A DNA stretch of 48,619 nt from Anaerobacillus alkaliphilus (GTDB lineage Bacteria; Bacillota; Bacilli; Bacillales; Anaerobacillaceae), in NCBI RefSeq assembly GCF_004116265.1, contig NZ_QOUX01000036.1, forward strand, positions 1 to 48,619. The letters run 5' to 3'. Below are positions 19,198 through 28,560 of the stretch, in pieces. A model generated the notes under the pieces. The model did not search any database and was not told the origin of the DNA. It saw nothing but the letters and a program-made list of their open reading frames with translations. The stretch's first letter is position 1. The number at the start of each line of letters is the position of its first letter. A program made the position numbers and the translations under genes.

Positions 19198-19292
19198 GTT
19201 ACTAACCGAGGGTGTGCTATATATTATTAGAGATTATAAGAAACAATATATGTATGGTAAAATAATCTATTTTAGAGAATTGTGATTGTTAC

Positions 19293-19321
19293 TTGAAATA
19301 GCAACGTTTTTGATATATATT
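19293..19321 (+). promoter_or_regulatory. Sigma-A promoter of glmU-prs
   Basis: TTGAAA, a 17-bp spacer and TATATT lie 33 bp upstream of glmU. Confidence 0.7.
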
Positions 19322-19354
19322 CGTAATGGAAAAAAAGAACCGTTGGAGGTAGCT

Positions 19355-20725
19355 ATGAACAATCGTTTTGCGGTAATTTTGGCCGCTGGTCAAGGGACTA
19401 GAATGAAATCTAGACTTTATAAAGTTCTTCATACTGTTTGTGGCAAGCCTATGGTACAACATGTAGTTGACCAAATCTCAAAAGTTGGGGTTGATGAAAC
19501 TGTTGTTGTTGTAGGGCATGGAGCAGAGAAAGTAAAGGAACAACTAGGTGACGGAGTAACATATGTATTGCAAGGAGAGCAGTTAGGTACTGGTCATGCA
19601 GTTATGCAAGCCGATTCCCTATTGGAAGATAAAGAAGGAGTGACTATTGTTCTGTGCGGAGACACCCCTCTCATTACAAAAGAAACGATGGACTCGCTTC
19701 TATTATTTCATGAAGAGCAAAAGGCAAAGGCGACAATCCTTACAGCGGAAACTAGTGATCCTACTGGATATGGTAGAATTGTTCGTAATGACCAAGGCCT
19801 TGTTCAACGGATCGTGGAACATAAAGATGCTACAATTGAAGAACGCAAGATTACTGAAATAAATACGGGAACATATTGCTTTGATAATCAAGCATTATTT
19901 GCAGCACTAAAACATGTTGGAAATAAGAATGTTCAAGGGGAATATTACTTACCAGATGTAATTGAAATATTAAAAAGTAATGATGAGTTAATAGCAGCTT
20001 ACCAAACTGCTAACTTTGATGAGACTCTAGGCGTAAATGATCGTGTTGCTTTGGCTAGTGCGGAGACGATTATGAAGAAACGTATCAATGAAGCTCATAT
20101 GCGTAATGGTGTCACTATTATTGATCCTAGTAACACTTATATTGGTGCTGATGTTTTAATTGGGATGGATACGATTATAAAACCCGGAACAATATTAACA
20201 GGAAAAAGCTTCATAGGAGAAAGTTGTATTATTGGACCAAATACAGAAATTATTGATAGTGCTGTAGGTAATAATACAAGTATTAAACAATCAGTAGTTT
20301 CTTCAAGTGAAATTGGCGATGATGTTGCTGTTGGTCCTTTTGCTCATATTCGTCCACATTCTTGTATCGGTGACGAGGCTAAAATTGGCAATTTCGTTGA
20401 AGTGAAGAAATCCACTTTTGGCAAAGGAAGTAAGGCTTCACATTTAAGTTATATCGGTGATGCCATAATCGGCAATGACGTTAATTTAGGCTGTGGCTCA
20501 ATTACCGTTAATTATGATGGGAAAAACAAACACTTAACAAAAGTAGAAGACGGCGCTTTTGTTGGTTGTAATTCTAATTTAATTGCACCTGTTACTATTG
20601 GAAAAAACTCCTATGTTGCGGCTGGTTCTACGATAACAGATGACGTACCGGAAAATGCTCTAGCTATTGCTCGTGCAAGACAAACTGTAAAAGAAGAATA
20701 TGTAAAAAATTTAAATAAAAAGTAA
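19355..20725 (+). CDS. glmU: Bifunctional UDP-GlcNAc pyrophosphorylase / GlcN-1-P acetyltransferase
   Basis: GlmU acetylates glucosamine-1-phosphate and then makes UDP-GlcNAc, the precursor of peptidoglycan and teichoic acid linkage. The 456-residue protein has the N-terminal nucleotidyltransferase motif [20 protein letters not shown], then [10 protein letters not shown] and CGDTPLI, and a C-terminal left-handed beta-helix of hexapeptide repeats (from about residue 250) with the [11 protein letters not shown] and HLSYIGDA acetyl-CoA/active-site segments. GGAGGTAGCT precedes ATG 19355; the longer in-frame start is upstream of the promoter and rejected. prs follows 27 bp later, as in B. subtilis. 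Confidence 0.97.
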   Translation: MNNRFAVILAAGQGTRMKSRLYKVLHTVCGKPMVQHVVDQISKVGVDETVVVVGHGAEKVKEQLGDGVTYVLQGEQLGTGHAVMQADSLLEDKEGVTIVLCGDTPLITKETMDSLLLFHEEQKAKATILTAETSDPTGYGRIVRNDQGLVQRIVEHKDATIEERKITEINTGTYCFDNQALFAALKHVGNKNVQGEYYLPDVIEILKSNDELIAAYQTANFDETLGVNDRVALASAETIMKKRINEAHMRNGVTIIDPSNTYIGADVLIGMDTIIKPGTILTGKSFIGESCIIGPNTEIIDSAVGNNTSIKQSVVSSSEIGDDVAVGPFAHIRPHSCIGDEAKIGNFVEVKKSTFGKGSKASHLSYIGDAIIGNDVNLGCGSITVNYDGKNKHLTKVEDGAFVGCNSNLIAPVTIGKNSYVAAGSTITDDVPENALAIARARQTVKEEYVKNLNKK

Positions 20726-20752
20726 TATACACATATGGGGGTAAGTCCAACA

Positions 20753-21703
20753 ATGGTAAAATATGGTGATCCAAGTTTAAAGGTATTAACGTTAAACTCT
20801 AATCGAAAGCTTGCTGAAGAAATTGCTGAAAAAATCGGAATTGAGATTTCAAAGAGTAGTGTCTCTAGATTTAGTGATGGAGAAGTCCAAATTAATATTG
20901 AAGAGAGTATTCGTGGATGTGATACATTCGTGATCCAATCTACATCGGCTCCAGCGAATGAACATATTATGGAGCTTTTAATTATGATTGACGCATTAAA
21001 ACGTGCATCAGCAAAAACTATTAACGTTGTTCTCCCATACTACGGTTATGCTCGTCAAGACCGTAAAGCAAGAGCTCGTGAACCGATTACTGCAAAATTA
21101 GTAGCAAACTTACTTGAAACTGCAGGAGCAACACGTGTCATTTCGTTAGATTTACACGCAACACAAATCCAAGGGTTCTTCGATATACCAGTTGACCAAC
21201 TAGTTGGTGTTCCTCTACTTGCTGAATACTTTGAACAAAAACAAATGGATGACCTAGTGATTGTGTCTCCTGACCATGGTGGCGTAGTAAGAGCTAGAAA
21301 GATGGCGGATCGACTTAAAGCTCCAATAGCTATTATTGATAAACGTCGTCCGAAACCAAACGTAGCAGAAGTAATGAATATTGTCGGTAATGTAGAAGGA
21401 AAAACTTGTATTATTATTGACGATATTATCGACACTGCTGGAACAATTACATTAGCAGCTAATGCGTTAGTAGAAAGAGGAGCCAAAGAGGTATACGCAT
21501 GTTGTACACATGCTGTTCTATCTGGCCCGGCAATTGAAAGAATTGATAACTCGAAAATAAAAGAATTAGTAATCACTAATTCGATTCAGTTAAGTGAAGA
21601 GAAGTTAATTCCTAAAATTGTTCCTTTATCAGTAGCACCATTATTAGCAAAAGCAATTATTCACGTTCATGAAGAACGATCTGTAAGTCAGCTTTTTGAC
21701 TAA
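20753..21703 (+). CDS. prs: Ribose-phosphate pyrophosphokinase (PRPP synthase)
   Basis: Prs makes PRPP from ribose-5-phosphate and ATP, feeding purine, pyrimidine, NAD, histidine and tryptophan synthesis. The 316-residue protein carries [16 protein letters not shown], the [18 protein letters not shown] segment, the metal/ATP-binding [12 protein letters not shown], the flexible-loop VSPDHGG...KRRPKPN, and the PRPP loop [13 protein letters not shown] favour ATG 20753, which has GGGGGT about 10 nt upstream; the ATG at 20735 lacks a site. PRPP is the ligand of PurR, encoded three genes upstream. Confidence 0.96.
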   Translation: MVKYGDPSLKVLTLNSNRKLAEEIAEKIGIEISKSSVSRFSDGEVQINIEESIRGCDTFVIQSTSAPANEHIMELLIMIDALKRASAKTINVVLPYYGYARQDRKARAREPITAKLVANLLETAGATRVISLDLHATQIQGFFDIPVDQLVGVPLLAEYFEQKQMDDLVIVSPDHGGVVRARKMADRLKAPIAIIDKRRPKPNVAEVMNIVGNVEGKTCIIIDDIIDTAGTITLAANALVERGAKEVYACCTHAVLSGPAIERIDNSKIKELVITNSIQLSEEKLIPKIVPLSVAPLLAKAIIHVHEERSVSQLFD

Positions 21704-21741
21704 GAGCAGTAGCATAGGAAACCAAATTTTTCATGAATATT

Positions 21742-21767
21742 GGTTAAAAAGACCTTTTATTGGGTAG
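21742..21767 (+). promoter_or_regulatory. Candidate sigma-B promoter of ctc
   Basis: GGTTAA (21742-21747), a 14-bp spacer and GGGTAG (21762-21767) match the sigma-B consensus GTTTAA-N12/14-GGGWAW with one mismatch in each half. ctc is the classic sigma-B gene. Confidence 0.6.
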
Positions 21768-21802
21768 ACCATATAGAGAATGAAAAATATGAGGTGAAGA
21801 AT

Positions 21803-22435
21803 ATGGCTACAATGTTAAAAGCGACTAGTCGTGATGATTTAAAAGGTTCAACCTTAAGAAAGCTTCGAAATCAAGGGAATGTTCCGGCTGTAGTTTATGG
21901 AAAAGATATCCCAAATAAAACCGTATCTATTAACGAAATAGAATTTCTGAAAACACTTAAAGAAGCGGGGAAAAACGGGATTATTGCTTTAACTACAGAA
22001 GGTGAAAGCTATGAAGTAATCACCCATGATATCCAAAGAGGTAAATTAAAGGGAGAATTCATTCATGTTGATTTTTATAAGGTCGACATGAAAAGTGAAA
22101 TGGATGCAAATGTACCACTTCATTTAGTAGGAGAAGCACTCGGAGTAAAGGATGGCGGAATTATCCAACAGACTTTATATGAAATTTCTGTTCGATCCCT
22201 ACCAGCAGAAATCCCAGAGGCTATTGAGATTGATATTAGCGAGATGATGATTGGTGACTCTCTACAAGTTAGAGATATTAAGGTGTCTGGTAACTACCAA
22301 ATTAACAATGAGCCCGAAGAAGGAATTATGTCAATCTTAGCCCCAGCGCTTAGCAACGAGCCTGACGAGCAACAAGAAAAAGCAGATAAAGAAGAAGTAC
22401 AAGCTGAGATGGAAAATACCGCTAAGGAAGAATAG
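21803..22435 (+). CDS. ctc: General stress protein Ctc / ribosomal protein bL25
   Basis: Ctc is the bL25 family protein that binds 5S rRNA and associates with the ribosome under stress. The 210-residue protein has the N-terminal L25 domain (ATMLKATSRDDLKGSTLRKLR, VPAVVYGKDI, HVDFYKVD; about residues 1-95) and the TL5-type C-terminal beta domain (about 100-185) with an acidic tail. ATG 21803 is preceded by GAGGTGAAGA; the 21 codons upstream in frame overlap the sigma-B promoter candidate and are rejected. A terminator follows. Confidence 0.94.
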   Translation: MATMLKATSRDDLKGSTLRKLRNQGNVPAVVYGKDIPNKTVSINEIEFLKTLKEAGKNGIIALTTEGESYEVITHDIQRGKLKGEFIHVDFYKVDMKSEMDANVPLHLVGEALGVKDGGIIQQTLYEISVRSLPAEIPEAIEIDISEMMIGDSLQVRDIKVSGNYQINNEPEEGIMSILAPALSNEPDEQQEKADKEEVQAEMENTAKEE

Positions 22436-22479
22436 CAAGCAGATAGTAGTTGTAATGTAAAACAATAAATTATCTTTTT

Positions 22480-22509
22480 AAAGGTATAGCCGTATGGTTA
22501 TACCTTTTT
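22480..22509 (+). terminator. ctc terminator
   Basis: A twelve-pair stem, AAAGGTATAGCC/GGTTATACCTTT with one G-U pair and loop GTAT, is followed by more T residues. The A/T-rich flanks would allow function in both directions. Confidence 0.82.
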
Positions 22510-22553
22510 AAAATAGGGAAGGGAAATCCTTAGGAATGTTAGACATAATATAA

Positions 22554-22812
22554 GGCTCTTTTCGTAAACATTGCTCCTGCGGTTACTCGTCGCACAAAAA
22601 ACCTTTGCTCCTGCGGTTACTCGTCGCACAAAAAAAACTGTTGCATTTTTATCCTGAAATAATCGGAAAAATACCCTAGATGAAGATATCAGCCAATAAA
22701 TTATGTAAGAAAAGAGCAATGCATACTAAATTAGTTGTGAATTCTTAGTATTCTGTGTAAAAATCCGGCTTTGGGGATTTTTACGAAAGCAACAAACTTT
22801 GCGAAAACAGCC
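22554..22812 (-). mobile_element. MITE copy 2 (259 bp, inverted, with internal duplication)
   Basis: Same family as copy 1, in the opposite orientation: it starts GGCTCTTTTCGTAAAC and ends GCGAAAACAGCC. A perfect 8-bp duplication, TAATATAA, flanks it (22546-22553 and 22813-22820). It is about 65 bp longer than the other copies because of two 31-bp direct repeats (22571-22601 and 22605-22635) that share GCTCCTGCGGTTACTCGTCG. With the ctc terminator it fills most of the 465-bp ctc-pth gap. Confidence 0.9.
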
Positions 22813-22900
22813 TAATATAAAGTTGAAGGATTTTTAAATTTCATAGCGAAATGGTTAAAGAGCGATATGACTGGCATATATAGAAAGTGAGGAAGTCATT

Positions 22901-23458
22901 GTGAAATTAATTGTAGGACTTGGTAATCCTGGCGCTAAATATGAGGATACCAGGCATAATATTGGTTTTCGAGTGATAGATGAACTATCAAAAACATTCA
23001 ATATCCCATTAAAGCAGGAAAAGTTTAAGGGTGTGTTTGGGTTTGAGACAATTAATGGTGAGAAGGTTTTCTTATTAAAGCCCCTTACCTACATGAATTT
23101 ATCAGGAGAATCTGTTCGCCCTGTAATGGATTTTTATAAAATTAGTATTGATGATGTTGTCGTGATCTATGACGATCTAGATATCCCACCGGGGAAAATT
23201 CGTTTAAGGCAAAAAGGTGGTCATGGTGGTCATAATGGAATAAAATCATTATTAGCCCACCTTGGTACCGAGAACTTTAAGAGAATAAGAATAGGTGTAG
23301 GAAGGCCAGAGTCAGGTGTTGCAGTTGCCAATTACGTCCTTGGTGGTTTTCGAGCAGATGAAAGGCAAGAAGTCGAGGAAGCGGTTACTCAAGCTGTTAA
23401 GGCATGTGAGAGTTGGTTAAGCCAAGATTTCTTAAAGGTAATGAACACTTTTAATTAA
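22901..23458 (+). CDS. pth: Peptidyl-tRNA hydrolase
   Basis: Pth releases tRNA from peptidyl-tRNA dropped by ribosomes (spoVC in B. subtilis). The 185-residue protein has the active-site region [19 protein letters not shown] with N9 and catalytic H19, PLTYMNLSG, the [27 protein letters not shown] block containing the catalytic aspartate, and RIRIGVGRP. The start is GTG 22901, with AGTGAGGAAG upstream. It follows MITE copy 2 by 88 bp, so its promoter may lie near or inside that element; I see no strong promoter in the gap. Confidence 0.96.
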   Translation: MKLIVGLGNPGAKYEDTRHNIGFRVIDELSKTFNIPLKQEKFKGVFGFETINGEKVFLLKPLTYMNLSGESVRPVMDFYKISIDDVVVIYDDLDIPPGKIRLRQKGGHGGHNGIKSLLAHLGTENFKRIRIGVGRPESGVAVANYVLGGFRADERQEVEEAVTQAVKACESWLSQDFLKVMNTFN

Positions 23459-23475
23459 GCTAGAAACAAGTTGAT

Positions 23476-23505
23476 GCATAGTTCCCTATATGTACGCTCA
23501 TACTA
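23476..23505 (+). promoter_or_regulatory. Forespore (sigma-F/sigma-G) promoter of fin
   Basis: GCATA (23476-23480), an 18-bp spacer and CATACTA (23499-23505) match the sigma-G consensus GHATR-N17/18-CATnhTA fully. A 15-bp spacer instead gives GCTCATACT, a partial sigma-F -10. fin is a forespore gene in B. subtilis. Confidence 0.68.
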
Positions 23506-23579
23506 TAATAAGACATTTCTACTTTCAAATAGTAGAAAAAGTATGCTTATAAGATTGGCTATCGTAGGGAGGAATTCGT

Positions 23580-23810
23580 ATGGCTATCCACTATTGGTGT
23601 CGCCATTGTGGTGTTAATGTTGGGAAGTTAGAAGAAAAAAGATTAGATAGTGAAAAATTAGGCTTTCATCAACTTGATCAAAGTGAAAGAACTGAGATGA
23701 TTCAATACGATGACAATGGAAATATGCATGTGAACACAATTTGCGAGGACTGTCACGAAGCTCTTGATAGAAACCCGCAATACCATGAAAACCAAACATT
23801 TATTCAATAA
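23580..23810 (+). CDS. fin: Anti-sigma-F factor Fin
   Basis: Fin (YabK) is a small zinc protein made in the forespore that displaces sigma-F from RNA polymerase and helps the switch to sigma-G. The 76-residue protein has two CxxC pairs, C7/C10 (WCRHCG) and C55/C58 (CEDCHE), the [12 protein letters not shown] segment, and the C-terminal [17 protein letters not shown] lies about 10 nt before ATG 23580. gin, which restrains sigma-G, is in the same window, so both regulators of the forespore sigma switch are here. A terminator-like hairpin follows. Confidence 0.93.
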   Translation: MAIHYWCRHCGVNVGKLEEKRLDSEKLGFHQLDQSERTEMIQYDDNGNMHVNTICEDCHEALDRNPQYHENQTFIQ

Positions 23811-23853
23811 GACTGTTTAAAACTAGGTTTTCAAAGGTCATAATAGTTTTGTA

Positions 23854-23896
23854 CGGAAATTTTCTAGCTTTGGTCTCACACCAAAGCATTTTTCCG
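23854..23896 (+). terminator. Terminator between fin and mfd
   Basis: The stem GCTTTGGT/ACCAAAGC with loop CTCAC is followed by ATTTTT. Outer CGGAAA and TTTCCG extend the pairing. Confidence 0.6.
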
Positions 23897-23957
23897 CTTC
23901 TAGGTTGTAAGTAGGAGGACCGGTGATGGAACCTCATCAATAGAATAAAAGCTACTT

Positions 23958-23966
23958 TGTTATAGT
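23958..23966 (+). promoter_or_regulatory. Possible extended -10 promoter of mfd
   Basis: TGTTATAGT is an extended -10-like element 35 bp upstream of mfd. No clear -35 is seen. Confidence 0.35.
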
Positions 23967-24000
23967 AGAGATTTGGCTTTAAAAAGGGGGAACAAAAGCA

Positions 24001-27000
24001 TTGTTAGGATTAAAGCGATTTTTTTTAGAAGATGATGATGTAAGAGCGGTATTGGATGGAGTAGAAGCCCAATTAAGTGAACAAATGGTCTCTGGTTTAA
24101 CGGGCTCAGCAAGAACGTTATTATTAGCATCTGTCTTTGAGCAAACAAAGAGATCTCAGATAGTAGTTACAAATAATCTATTTCAAGCCCAAAAACTCTA
24201 TGATGATCTTGTAAGTTTAATTGGAGAAGAATTCGTTTATTTGTACCCAGTAAATGAACTGATTTCCTCTGAAATAGCAGTTGCTAGTCCTGAAATGAGA
24301 GGGCAACGTATTGAAGTATTAAATTATTTAAGCCAGTCTAAGACGGGGATAATTATTACTCCCATTGCTGGTTTACGTAGATTATTACCACCTAAAGAAA
24401 TTTGGCAACATTGTCAGGTGAAACTTAGAGTGGGTGAAGACATCAGTATAGAAGAAACACTAAAAAAGTTAGTGCAAGCAGGTTTCCAGAGAACAGAAAT
24501 GGTGTCTACGCCTGGTGATTTTAGCTTACGTGGTGGAATTATTGATATCTATCCTCTAACTGAAGAAATGCCTTTAAGGATTGAGCTGTTTGATACAGAG
24601 ATAGATTCGATCCGATTTTTTGACGTGGACACACAAAGATCTCAAAAACAAGTAAATGAAATTAGTATCGGACCGGCGCAAGAAGTAATTTTATATGATG
24701 AGCACTTTGAGAGAGGTTCCCAAAGACTGAAAGCGGGCTTATCTAGTAGTATAGCAAAGCTAAAAGATGGAAAAGCAAAAGAGTCGATGGTAGAGCAAAT
24801 ATCGTATGAAATTGAGCTTTTAAGAGGTAAACACTCCTTTGAAGGCATGTATAAATATATGTCACTTTACTACGAGAATGTAACAACATTACTGGACTAC
24901 TTACCCCAGAACGGTGTTATTTTCATTGACGAGGTGAGCCGTGTCCAGGAAATGGGGGTAAGCCTTGATAGAGAAGAGGCAGAATGGCAAGTAGCATTAC
25001 TTAGTCAAGGAGCAATCATCTCAGATTTAAAGTTGTCGAAACATTTAAACGAAATTATTGAAGATACAAAAAAACCTATTGTCTATTTATCCCTTTTTCT
25101 AAGACACGTACCACACACTAGTCCGAAGAATATTGTTAATTTCAACTGTAAATCAATGCAAAACTTTCATGGACAGCTTAACCTATTAAAAAGTGAAGTG
25201 GAGCGTTGGTTTAAAGGAAACTACAAAATTGTCATCACTACTGCAGAGAAAGAGCGGGCCAAACGAATTGAGTCAATATTAGAAGATTATAAGATTGCTG
25301 CTAATGTGGTAGAAACTGCAACGGAACTTGTTAATGGATCTTGTCAGATCTTTGTCGGACAATTAACAGGTGGATTTGAGTTGCCCTTACAAAAGCTCAT
25401 TGTAATTACTGAAGAGGAAATATTTACGAAACAAACGAAGAAGCCCAAACGTAAACAGAAACTTTCAAATGCCGAACGTATTAAGAATTATTCTGAATTA
25501 AAAGTTGGCGATCTAGTAGTACACGTAAATCATGGGATCGGAAAGTATCTAGGAATTAAAACACTAGAAATTAACGGGATCCATAAAGATTACCTACACA
25601 TTACTTATGCAGGTAATGATAAGTTATATGTTCCAGTTGAACAGATAGATCAAGTTCAGAAATACGTTGGCCAAGAAGATAAAGAGCCAAAAATTTATGC
25701 ACTAGGTGGAAGCGACTGGAAAAAGGTCAAGAAAAAAGTTCAGTCTTCCGTTGAAGATATCGCAGATGACCTAATTAAGCTCTACGCAGAACGAGAAGCT
25801 AGTAAGGGCTATGCATTTTCTTCTGATAGTATTGAACAACGTGAATTCGAGTCTTCGTTTCCATACGAAGAAACTGAAGATCAATTACGCTGTATCCAAG
25901 AAATTAAAGAAGATATGGAAAGAGAAAGACCAATGGATCGTTTGCTTTGTGGTGATGTTGGTTATGGAAAAACTGAAGTTGCTATTCGTGCTGCATTCAA
26001 GGCTATTATGGATGGAAAGCAAGTAGCATTTTTAGTTCCGACGACAATCTTAGCGCAACAACACTATGAAACCATACGAGAGCGCTTTTCAGATCATCCG
26101 ATTAATATCGGCTTACTTAGCCGCTTCCGTACTAGAAAAGAGCAGAATGAGACATTAAAAGGTGTAAAGGCGGGTTCAGTTGACATCGTTGTTGGTACCC
26201 ATCGACTACTATCAAAAGATGTTGTTTATAAAGACTTAGGTCTATTAATTATTGATGAGGAACAGCGTTTTGGGGTTACTCATAAAGAGAAGATCAAGCA
26301 ATTAAAAGCAAATGTTGATGTGTTAACGTTAACAGCTACACCAATCCCAAGAACGTTACATATGTCAATGCTAGGTGTTCGTGATTTATCTGTAATCGAA
26401 ACGCCACCTGAAAATCGTTTCCCAGTTCAAACGTACGTAGTTGAATACAATGAATCTCTTGTTCGAGAAGCTATTGAAAGAGAACTAAGTAGAGGCGGAC
26501 AAGTGTATTTCTTGTACAACCGGGTTGAGGAAATTGCTCAAATGGCGGATAAAATCTCAATGCTAGTGCCAGACGCGAAAGTTTCTTTTGCGCATGGAAA
26601 AATGAATGAGACAGAGCTTGAATCAGTTATCATAGATTTCTTAGAAGGAAACAGTGATGTATTGGTGACTACAACAATTATTGAAACTGGTGTAGATATT
26701 CCAAATGTAAATACCCTGATCGTTTATAATGCTGACAAGATGGGCTTGTCTCAGCTTTATCAGTTAAGAGGTCGGGTGGGTCGTTCTAACCGGGTAGCTT
26801 ACTCGTACTTTACCTATCAAAAAGATAAAGTTTTAACAGAGGTTGCTGAAAAACGTCTTCAAGCAATTAAAGAGTTTACAGAGTTGGGTTCTGGTTTTAA
26901 AATTGCTATGCGAGATTTATCAATACGTGGAGCTGGAAACTTATTAGGAGCACAACAGCATGGGTTTATTGCTTCAGTAGGTTTTGATTTATATTCACAG

Positions 27001-27528
27001 ATGTTGAAAGAAGCTATTGAGGAACGTAAAGGAGATAAAGGTGAAAAGGTTAATCGTCATCAAGTTGAAATCGACTTAAATGTAGATGCCTATATTCCTG
27101 AATCGTATATTGTTGACTCGAAGCAAAAAATTGATATGTATAAAAGATTTAAATCAGTAGAAACGAAAGAGGATATAGAAGACTTGCAAGGTGAAATGAT
27201 TGATCGTTTTGGTGACTATCCACAAGAAGTCAATTATCTGTTCAAAATATCAGAAATTAAATTACTTGCTCGAGAAGAACGTATAGAAACAATTACTGAT
27301 GACAATCAGCAATGTTCTATTCTTTTGTCAGAAGAAGAGAGCCAACGAATTGATGGTATGAAACTGTTTGAATTAATTAGTAAAATGAGTCGAGACATTG
27401 CGATCGGAACAGTTGGGACAAAAATCAAAATAAATATTAAGACAAAAAAGCTAGAGCCTATCAAGTATTTACAGGTAGTTGAGGAAATTCTATCCAAGCT
27501 ATGGACTGTAAAAAAAGAGGATATTTGA
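24001..27528 (+). CDS. mfd: Transcription-repair coupling factor Mfd
   Basis: Mfd removes RNA polymerase stalled at lesions and recruits UvrA. The 1175-residue protein has a UvrB-like N-terminal region (YPVNELISSEIAVASPEMRGQR, FSLRGGIIDIYP), the CarD-like RNA polymerase interaction domain (LKVGDLVVHVNHGIGKYLGI, about residues 500-520), a RecG-like helicase motor with Walker A GDVGYGKT at 651-658, a DEEQ box near 752, TATPIPRTL, and the motif VI region QLRGRVGRS, and a C-terminal TRCF domain. The start is TTG 24001 with GGGGG about 10 nt upstream. No obvious terminator follows. Confidence 0.97.
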   Translation: MLGLKRFFLEDDDVRAVLDGVEAQLSEQMVSGLTGSARTLLLASVFEQTKRSQIVVTNNLFQAQKLYDDLVSLIGEEFVYLYPVNELISSEIAVASPEMRGQRIEVLNYLSQSKTGIIITPIAGLRRLLPPKEIWQHCQVKLRVGEDISIEETLKKLVQAGFQRTEMVSTPGDFSLRGGIIDIYPLTEEMPLRIELFDTEIDSIRFFDVDTQRSQKQVNEISIGPAQEVILYDEHFERGSQRLKAGLSSSIAKLKDGKAKESMVEQISYEIELLRGKHSFEGMYKYMSLYYENVTTLLDYLPQNGVIFIDEVSRVQEMGVSLDREEAEWQVALLSQGAIISDLKLSKHLNEIIEDTKKPIVYLSLFLRHVPHTSPKNIVNFNCKSMQNFHGQLNLLKSEVERWFKGNYKIVITTAEKERAKRIESILEDYKIAANVVETATELVNGSCQIFVGQLTGGFELPLQKLIVITEEEIFTKQTKKPKRKQKLSNAERIKNYSELKVGDLVVHVNHGIGKYLGIKTLEINGIHKDYLHITYAGNDKLYVPVEQIDQVQKYVGQEDKEPKIYALGGSDWKKVKKKVQSSVEDIADDLIKLYAEREASKGYAFSSDSIEQREFESSFPYEETEDQLRCIQEIKEDMERERPMDRLLCGDVGYGKTEVAIRAAFKAIMDGKQVAFLVPTTILAQQHYETIRERFSDHPINIGLLSRFRTRKEQNETLKGVKAGSVDIVVGTHRLLSKDVVYKDLGLLIIDEEQRFGVTHKEKIKQLKANVDVLTLTATPIPRTLHMSMLGVRDLSVIETPPENRFPVQTYVVEYNESLVREAIERELSRGGQVYFLYNRVEEIAQMADKISMLVPDAKVSFAHGKMNETELESVIIDFLEGNSDVLVTTTIIETGVDIPNVNTLIVYNADKMGLSQLYQLRGRVGRSNRVAYSYFTYQKDKVLTEVAEKRLQAIKEFTELGSGFKIAMRDLSIRGAGNLLGAQQHGFIASVGFDLYSQMLKEAIEERKGDKGEKVNRHQVEIDLNVDAYIPESYIVDSKQKIDMYKRFKSVETKEDIEDLQGEMIDRFGDYPQEVNYLFKISEIKLLAREERIETITDDNQQCSILLSEEESQRIDGMKLFELISKMSRDIAIGTVGTKIKINIKTKKLEPIKYLQVVEEILSKLWTVKKEDI

Positions 27529-27660
27529 TGATCACCTCGCTTAAATTGTAGATATTTACCGGTTGTTGAATAATGTTCTTTAAATTAGAAAAACTAAGCG
27601 GACCATCATAAAAATGGTAAGTGCCAGTTTTCCAATTGTTCAATAAATTGTCGAATTGGT

Positions 27661-27689
27661 GAATAGTTCTTTCCTAAAGAAGGATAATA
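27661..27689 (+). promoter_or_regulatory. Sigma-G promoter of spoVT
   Basis: GAATA (27661-27665), a 17-bp spacer and GATAATA (27683-27689) match the sigma-G consensus GHATR-N17/18-CATnhTA with one mismatch. spoVT is a sigma-G gene in B. subtilis. The leader would be about 90 nt. Confidence 0.6.
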
Positions 27690-27787
27690 AGACCAAGAAT
27701 TAAGTATTGATTTCTTAGTTCTACGCTAAAGAAATTGATTCCTTAACAACTAGTAACTACAACAAAGAAAGAGAGGCATCATCACAA

Positions 27788-28327
27788 ATGAAAGCTACAG
27801 GAATAGTACGTCGAATTGATGATTTAGGTCGTGTGGTAATACCAAAAGAAATCCGCCGAACGCTTCGAATTCGCGAGGGCGATCCTTTAGAAATTTTTGT
27901 CGATCGGGATGGAGAAGTAATTCTTAAGAAATATTCTCCGATTTCTGAGTTAGGTGATTTTGCAAAAGAATATGCCGAAGCACTCTACGAAAGCTTGAAC
28001 CATATTGTTCTTATCGCTGATCGCGATACATACATAGCGGTAGCGGGTGGATCGAAGAAAGATTATGCAAATAAGAGCATTGGTGAAATTGTTGAAGCTT
28101 CTATGAATGAGCGACAGTCAATGGTGCAAACAAGTAAAGGTGAATATAATATCGTGGGTGACTCAACCGAAGATGTTACTGCATATGTTGTAGCCCCAAT
28201 AGTGGCAAATGGTGACCCAATTGGAGCAGTAGTTATGCTTTCGAAAAATGACAAATCCATGGGTGACGTGGAACAAAAATTATCAGAGACTGCTGCTGGA
28301 TTTTTAGCGCGACAAATGGAGCAGTAG
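27788..28327 (+). CDS. spoVT: Stage V sporulation protein T, forespore regulator
   Basis: SpoVT is a forespore transcription regulator that tunes sigma-G genes. The 179-residue protein has an AbrB-like N-terminal DNA-binding domain (GIVRRIDDLGRVVIPKEIRRTLRI, residues 5-28) and a C-terminal GAF domain (about residues 55-178, with IVLIADRDTYIAVAGGSKKDY and GAVVMLSKN). AAAGAGAGGC sits upstream of ATG 27788. It is a paralogue of the AbrB encoded at 7206 in the same window. A terminator follows at once, and a MITE has landed in the terminator's T-tract. Confidence 0.97.
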   Translation: MKATGIVRRIDDLGRVVIPKEIRRTLRIREGDPLEIFVDRDGEVILKKYSPISELGDFAKEYAEALYESLNHIVLIADRDTYIAVAGGSKKDYANKSIGEIVEASMNERQSMVQTSKGEYNIVGDSTEDVTAYVVAPIVANGDPIGAVVMLSKNDKSMGDVEQKLSETAAGFLARQMEQ

Positions 28328-28333
28328 CCATGA

Positions 28334-28360
28334 AAAAAGAAGGGATATTCCCTTCTTTTT
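28334..28360 (+). terminator. spoVT terminator
   Basis: The stem AAAAAGAAGGGA/TCCCTTCTTTTT with loop TAT runs into a T-rich tract. It may serve both spoVT and, before the MITE insertion, the convergent gene. Confidence 0.85.
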
Positions 28361-28364
28361 ATTT

Positions 28365-28558
28365 GGCTGTTTTCGCAAAGTTTGTTGCTTTCGTAAAAAT
28401 CCCAAAAACCGGATTTTTACACAAATGACTAAGAATTCACCACTGATTTAGTAAGTAATGCTCTTTTCTTACATAATTTATTGGCTGATATCTTCATCTA
28501 GGGTATTTTTCCGATAATTTTAGGATAGAAAAGCCACAATTTTTACACGAAAAGAGCC
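28365..28558 (+). mobile_element. MITE copy 3 (194 bp)
   Basis: Nearly the same sequence as copy 1, starting GGCTGTTTTCGCAAAG and ending CACGAAAAGAGCC. A perfect 8-bp target duplication, TTTTATTT, flanks it (28357-28364 and 28559-28566). It lies between the spoVT terminator and the stop codon of the convergent dehydrogenase gene. Confidence 0.92.
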
Positions 28559-28560
28559 TT

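Noticed and set aside
21055-21576. A 173-codon open frame opposite prs.
   Set aside because: It is an antisense shadow of a highly conserved gene, has no ribosome-binding site, and has a low-complexity serine/isoleucine-rich translation.
21704-21745. A prs terminator formed by AACCAA/TTGGTT.
   Set aside because: The stem is short, the loop long, there is no U-run, and it overlaps the candidate ctc sigma-B -35.
23923-23943. A mini-ORF (MEPHQ) with a strong AGGAGG site upstream of mfd, possibly a leader peptide.
   Set aside because: It lies upstream of the likely mfd promoter, after a terminator, and five codons with no attenuator structure give no support.
27647-27655. An ATTGTCGAA Spo0A-box-like site before spoVT.
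   Set aside because: It has one mismatch, lies next to a sigma-G promoter where Spo0A control is not expected, and has no second site.
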